Positions 59,855 through 64,000 of a stretch of 64,000 nucleotides of DNA are shown here, piece by piece. A program made the position numbers and the translations under genes. This stretch comes from Amoebidium appalachense (Eukaryota; Ichthyosporea), in the NCBI GenBank assembly GCA_963693365.1, contig CAVNZM010000016.1, positions 806,001 to 870,000 of the forward strand, written 5' to 3'. Numbering within the stretch: the stretch's first letter is position 1; every line of letters begins with the position of its first letter. Below the pieces are notes generated by a model. It worked only from the letters and a program-made list of their open reading frames with translations, made no database searches and was not told the origin of the DNA.

Positions 59855-61247
59855 ACACGGACCCACAAGTACACGCACACTCACAGGCGCACATCCACCA
59901 CCACACATCCACCACCACCATAATAGAAACTTATTGACCACACTTCCAAAACCCATTTCCAAGTCCCCCCCCCCCCCTAAAAAAAAAATAAAAAATAATA
60001 AAACAAAACCCTACCAAGCCAACCCAAAAAATGCCCAAGCACGTGCATACAAAACAATGGGGACCATTTACACACCCAAAATGCAGTGCACACTTGCCTG
60101 AAGGCACATGTCCAGCGTAACCATTTTTGTCACCAAACGCCGAGAACTTAGCCGCCTGCTCCTCTGGGGGAAGTTCTGTCAGGCGCTGGTCGTGGGGGCG
60201 GAAATCGTTACGCTTTTTGAGTTCATACTTGGTCCAATGCAGCGCCCTCGAGTAATACAGGAGCCGCTGCTCGTCGTATCGCTGCTTGTGGAGCTCCGAG
60301 AGGAGGGTGGCAAAGGCGTTTGGGCCCACACCTTTGTCTGCCAGTGCACGCAACAATGTTACCACCTTTAGGTCGAGCCCACTGCGGTGGCTAAGGTAGG
60401 CCGGAAACTGATCACGCATGAAGAGTGGAAGGCGTTTAATTGTCTGGGGGTTTGTGCCGGCAAAGTTTTTTTTGCATGTGTCACAAAAGTACCGGGCCGT
60501 GATAATGTAGTAGCAGCTGTCAAAGTCGATAACACGCCGTCCTACGGGGTTGCTCATGAACCCATTGCGAGAAGTACGGTGTGGGTTGGGGTGGTTGTGG
60601 GGGTCCACGTAGTGATCATCGAAGGGGCACGGCACCATGAAACCGGGAGACAACCTTTCCGGAAGCCAGGCAAAACATCTGGGTTTGTAGAAAGGCGCTG
60701 GATCGCCCCCAAATTTAAAGCCTATAATGGGAGGTGGAAGATGCCACCCCACAGGCGTCTTCTCATCTTTGAGACTCTCTTTCACTGTGTGCAGGTGCGA
60801 CTTGATTGTTTCGCCCGCCGCGTCAGAAAACTCCTCTCCACCGTCATCCCCGTCCGTATTATCTTCTCCCTCTTCCTCCCCTTCATCCTCGTCTACCCGG
60901 TACGCATCTGCTGCTGCATTTAGCAAAGGTTCCTCGTCGGGTTGCACCTGTATGTCTGGTGGGTGTGGAGCAGGGGCCCGATCCATTTCTCTTGGTAACG
61001 AATGGACGCTACCTGCCTCAACTACACGGGCCCTTATGTCGGCGGCCTTAGATAGAGGGGGCTGTTCGGGTTGTACGTTTACGTTTAGTTCCTGCAAAAC
61101 AGCTTTGTTTGCCGTCCCAAAACCTGCAAAGTTCGCTAAAGGCTGAACAAATGCAGCATCTTTTTTTTTGCGCCCAGCTCCCTCCCTAGCTCCGCCTGTT
61201 TTATGCCCAGGGCGCTGTGTTGTGCCCTTAGGGCAGCCTGGCTTCAT
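53339..61247 (-). CDS. Composite transposase-like protein: zinc-ribbon, split DDE core and DEDDy 3'-5' exonuclease
   Basis: Six exons on the minus strand (61247-60098, 59132-58942, 57971-57128, 56677-56037, 55564-55358, 54938-53339) join in phase to about 1543 residues if one extra base near 54490 is discounted. Order: basic N-terminus (GAREGAGRKKKD), acidic linker, a Cys/His region with CDTC resembling DUF6729-type transposase N-termini, a candidate first catalytic Asp in LKADHTFQIGK (~418), a second in YTDRCC (~492), a WRN-like exonuclease (LDCEW, GTDSAHLNKDYG, YAALDAY; ~590-710), and a candidate Glu in RGTNEVEG (~1054) followed by a Pro-rich tail with a CKTCGRQGKGC knuckle. I recognise the motif style of eukaryotic transposases but not a named family. 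Start ATG chosen because the frame is closed upstream. Confidence 0.75.
54960..55357. repeat. Intron 5 of the transposase-like gene with (CT)n, G-runs and (GT)n
   Basis: Between exons 5 and 6: (GT)n at 54992-55022, a G-run at 55023-55055, (CT)n at 55134-55190, (GT)n and another G-run at 55210-55238. In the sense of the gene these are C, GA and CA tracts. Spliced out if the exon model is right. Confidence 0.85.
55358..55564 (-). CDS. Transposase-like gene exon 5
   Basis: Sixty-nine codons (GVLEQKGIDIETELKGGD to DGFERLE) after acceptor CTCACAG. The only phase-compatible donor is the GC site CTCGAG|GCAACA; no GT occurs downstream before a long C tract (sense). The segment is mostly helical and charged. 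Confidence 0.7.
56037..56677 (-). CDS. Transposase-like gene exon 4: post-exonuclease linker
   Basis: Starts after ATGCAG with RLHAKALGEG, then a basic segment (GGMKVGKKHAVVRVDQVL), a Pro/Ala/Glu-rich low-complexity linker and a helix-rich end (NTADGTYKSHPRRAEYARAL and FVWNEEDYGHV). No named domain. The phase (two bases, 213 codons) fits both neighbours. Ends GTGAAG|GTGCCC. Confidence 0.7.
57128..57971 (-). CDS. Transposase-like gene exon 3: second catalytic Asp and 3'-5' exonuclease
   Basis: Starts after CACACAG. FFYTDRCCQDRAFVERMFP supplies the second candidate Asp. Then come the three exonuclease motifs of the DnaQ-like/RNase D-WRN superfamily: Exo I VVGLDCEWV (D-x-E), Exo II IGTDSAHLNKDYG, and Exo III YAALDAYASL (Y-x3-D, so DEDDy type). 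All four metal-binding acids are present, so the exonuclease is predicted active. Ends CTGTCAG|GTGTGT. Confidence 0.85.
58942..59132 (-). CDS. Transposase-like gene exon 2: first catalytic Asp of the DDE core
   Basis: Sixty-three codons after acceptor TTCAG. It contains LKADHTFQIGKLTG and LWTCVNELGG, equivalent to the D-H-T-F-K...N-E pattern around the first catalytic Asp in this transposase style. The donor is less certain; GGCGGT|GTGTGG keeps the frame to the next exon. A GGCG|GTGTGT site would shift it. Confidence 0.7.
60098..61247 (-). CDS. Transposase-like gene exon 1: N-terminal zinc-ribbon/DUF6729-like region
   Basis: About 383 residues. It opens with a Lys/Gly/Arg-rich DNA-binding-like segment, followed by an acidic stretch (EDEGEEEGEDNTDGDDGGEE), then a globular region with PRCFAWLPE, VPCPFDDHY, YYIITARYFCDTC, RLPLFMRDQFPAYLSHRSGLD. 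The spacing of Cys/His pairs and the FPAYLSHRSGLD phrase match what I know of DUF6729 in transposase-like proteins. It ends at a GC donor: CCTTCAG|GCAAGTG, a perfect GC-AG consensus. Confidence 0.75.
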
Positions 61248-61574
61248 TTTAAACACTTGGGGCCTGGCCCCCTGCCCCCCTAGTGCGACTACGTTACCGC
61301 AAACATTCCCGTATTCCAGTGTGCTCGGCAATGCTGCTCATGGCCTTCCCGGACTGGTTGTGACCAGTAAAGAGCGCGCCAATTCCTGACCGCCGCCTAC
61401 AGCAGTGTATGATCTGTTATCCATATTCGGCAAAAGGGGTCTTGCCCAACCAATGGCTTGAATCCTTGTAACTTTGCTTTATCCATATAAGGTTAGCTGA
61501 ACACCCCCCCTCCAATCATACCCCCCCCTTCTCTCTAGTAGTAGCTCCTGGCATGCCGCACCCCCCTCGGAGCC
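61248..61574 (-). promoter_or_regulatory. 5' region of the transposase-like gene, putative promoter
   Basis: About 330 bp between the start codon and the right direct repeat. On the minus strand a CCATTGGTTGGG (inverted CCAAT-like, 61447-61458) and a TATATGG (61486-61492) occur. Weak evidence only; no core promoter can be assigned from sequence. Confidence 0.25.
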
Positions 61575-62451
61575 GGCCCGGGTACCATATCAGGAGCGGG
61601 CAATTTTTGAATTCTCCCTCCCCGGCCCCGCCGGGGAAAATTTGAGGTTTTTGGACCTCAAAGAAGTCAAATCCTGCAAAATCCACTACCGGGAGGCCAA
61701 AAAGGGTGATTTTACAAAAAAGGAGGGACATACATGAAAAAGAGAAAATGGGCGAGTTCAGTGGGCTGCCGATAAGTATATTTCGTGCTGGGCCGGTATA
61801 CATGCTGCCGTGGTTGTTGCTGTAGACGGCAGTATGGCATCGCATGTGTCACGTGACCTGCACGTGAATGCGACCATGTGCAGGCACTGAGTCTAGGGGG
61901 ATTTGTATGTGTGTTTTGGAGCACCGACAAGGCAGAGCCAGGGTGAGGGATGTGTAAACATGGAGTTTAGGGAGATCGTGCTGCTATTGTAACATGTGCA
62001 CAAAACAGCCACGTGCACCGGCACACTCCGGTGTACAGAACAATAATATGCACATGCGTCACTGTAATATCATGTATGCGCATGCCGCACAAGGTTTAGG
62101 AGACCACCACAGTATATACTATTTTCTTTTGGTTGATATCCATGTAGGAATGGTGTGTTGCAGTTGTCATGATCAGCCTGAGGCAGGCACGTGCACTCAC
62201 TGAATCACTAGAACTCATGAATAAAAAATACATTCGCTAAAAACGGCAAGGTAAATTTGGGGCCAAGCTATTATTTCCCCCTTTTAAACGTTTTTTTAGC
62301 TCCAAGAACTTCGACGCCAAAATTTCTATATTTGGCCATCGTATATGATAATGAACACGTGTACTTAAATTAAAGTAGTTATATAAATATGAGCGGCCCG
62401 TTACAAATACAGTGACGAAAAACAGTGACCCACGAGCAGTTTTTCTTTCTA

Positions 62452-62498
<47 letters not shown>

Positions 62499-63710
62499 AC
62501 ACACACACCAGACACACACACCACCACCACGGTGACCACCACCACCACCACCACCACCACTCACCCCTTAAAAAAACCACACACATACGTGCACGTGTAC
62601 ACACACACACAGAACACCACCACCACCTCCACTGGACCCCATTTCCTCGTTGTTTTCTTAAGCCTTCAGACCAGTCCTGCACACTGGAGTTAAACAATTG
62701 AATTCACCTAGGCTGACATGCATCCACCCCCGCCTTCCACTTCCCTCCCCCCCCCACCCCCTCCCCCCACCCCCCCCACCCCCACCCCCTCCCCCTCGAT
62801 GAAGAAGGGCCCCCGTAAGCCTTGGGGGGGGGGGGGGGAGGGGGGGGGAAGGGGAAGGGGGGAGCTCTTGAGCCTCCGGGTAGGGAAGTGGGGTCCGGGG
62901 ATCCGGAGAGGGGAGGGGGGGGGGGGGGGGGGGGAAGGGGGCATATAATATTGGGCCTAGATATCATAGTATGGGGCCCCGGGGGAGGGAGAGGTGGGGG
63001 GGGAGGGGGGAGGATCCACGGGAAAGACCTTTAGGTGCATGTTCTTATTTATACCCCCTTCGAATCATCCCCCCTCCTCCCCCCCCCCTCCCCCCCCCTG
63101 AGTGCAGGCCGTGACGTAGCTACGATAACCCTGCAGAAGGCAACAAAAATGTATTAATTACTAGCACTATACATGTGTTCATAGTGCAGCTTGCACCACG
63201 TATGATCTCAGCAACTTTAAAGTAGTCACAAAGTTTAGTTATTTTCATTATTTTCATTGCTCTGAACTCTATTACTCTGAAATGATCACCGTGCATGTGC
63301 CGCAAGATAACAACCCTATATGTGTGCAGCTGCTGCCTGCAGGTTAGACTCGCTGAAAAGACAATTGTCAGTGTGCATCCGACGCTTGCAGCTGCAGCTA
63401 GCCTCTGCAACATTAATACTTGCCAAGTGAATGCTCTTACACTTGATCATCATTCACTCAAAAAACCGAGGACCGACAGATTAAATATTAATGTCGATCC
63501 GAATGATCAGCAAGTGTCTATGCGTACTACTATATATACACACACGTAAAATGCGAAGCTATCAGTTACAAGGCACACCTGCTGCACTGGCACACATACA
63601 CATACACACCGGCAGATCGATGCTGTCAAAATTTACTTTCATGTACTTCGTAGGTCCGACACAGGTGCACATGAACACGTACATATGTACAAGCCGCGCA
63701 CACACCACAC

Positions 63711-63756
<46 letters not shown>

Positions 63757-63826
63757 CGCACACACGCACACACGCACACACGCACGCACGCACGCACACA
63801 CACACACACACGCACGCACGCGCGCG

Positions 63827-63891
<65 letters not shown>

Positions 63892-64000
63892 CACACACAC
63901 ACACACACACATCACTGGGTGCGCTCGCTGGGGATTAGTTTTTTGGCACGCTGTTGACTTTATCGTGTGTTTATTATTTGCTATTTATTGGCCAGCGGCC
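61575..64000. repeat. Long direct repeat, right copy (runs off the window)
   Basis: Begins at GGCCCGGGTACC and is collinear with 50579-53007 to the last base of the window. Small length differences occur in C-, G- and CA-tracts. Whether the match ends here or continues into a second copy of the transposase gene cannot be seen. Confidence 0.95.

Larger units (their letters stand above)
50579..64000 (-). mobile_element. Candidate DNA transposon: DDE-exonuclease gene between long direct repeats
   Basis: A single transposase-like gene (61247-53339, minus strand) sits centrally between two direct repeats of at least 2.4 kb, about 330 bp from each. This layout resembles terminal direct repeats as in LTR elements, but no reverse transcriptase, integrase or gag is present; the protein is DDE-like with an exonuclease. 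The alternative is a tandem array with a unit of about 10,996 bp. High identity of the repeats implies recent activity, recent duplication or homogenisation. Terminal inverted repeats and target-site duplications could not be found within the window. Confidence 0.55.

Noticed and set aside
50579-64000. LTR retrotransposon interpretation
   Set aside because: The internal gene has no reverse transcriptase, RNase H, integrase, protease or gag motifs and contains introns; no primer-binding site was seen next to the left repeat.

Overview
This window comes from an intron-rich eukaryotic nuclear genome. Genes are read only after joining many exons across GT-AG (and a few GC-AG) introns, the standard code works throughout, and no bacterial or organellar features are visible. 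Introns and spacers are packed with long C or G homopolymers and (GT/CA), (CT/GA) microsatellites. These tracts generate hundreds of spurious Pro-, Gly-, Cys-Val- or Thr-His-rich reading frames, which are not reported as genes. A unicellular eukaryote (protist) is likely from the transporter and transposase types, but the sequence alone does not fix the lineage.

Region 1 (1-38.8 kb) holds two convergent genes for full-length ABCC/MRP-type ABC transporters, arranged tail to tail as a degenerate inverted duplication. Gene 1 (+, 966-17654) shows 20 phase-consistent exons, and its 5' exons lie beyond the left edge. Gene 2 (-, 38776-19983) is complete in 20 exons and would encode about 1547 residues (TMD0, TMD1, NBD1, TMD2, NBD2). 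The nucleotide-binding-domain exons and some of their introns are almost identical between the copies, while most membrane-domain exons have diverged, so identity is mosaic. Gene 2 has one extra G in the G-run encoding Walker A of NBD1 and an apparent extra A in exon 1. Both genes carry tandem or dispersed copies of exon ends plus the adjacent splice site inside neighbouring introns.

Region 2 (38.8-50.6 kb) is mostly non-coding. It holds microsatellites, one candidate palindromic MITE-like element (42.56-42.91 kb), a likely hypothetical coding exon (43.65-44.42 kb, +), a weak small reading frame (42.1-42.4 kb, -) and a coiled-coil/Ser-rich hypothetical gene (49.64-48.20 kb, -) with one frame break.

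Region 3 (50.6-64.0 kb) looks like a mobile element. A six-exon minus-strand gene (61247-53339, about 1543 residues) encodes a zinc-ribbon-like N-terminal domain, a split DDE transposase-like core (candidate D, D, E) and a WRN-type DEDDy 3'-5' exonuclease lying between the second D and the E. It is flanked by direct repeats of at least 2.43 kb (50579-53007 and 61575 to the window end), each about 330 bp from the gene. Either this is a DNA transposon with LTR-like long direct terminal repeats, or it is one unit of an 11-kb tandem array; the window cannot distinguish these.

The two ABC transporters probably export conjugates or drugs, or load them into a vacuole. The transposase-like gene is independent of them. 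The most novel-looking signals are the repeated exon-end/splice-site duplications, the exonuclease-in-DDE architecture with long direct flanks, and introns whose G/GT-rich 5' ends face C/CA-rich 3' ends.
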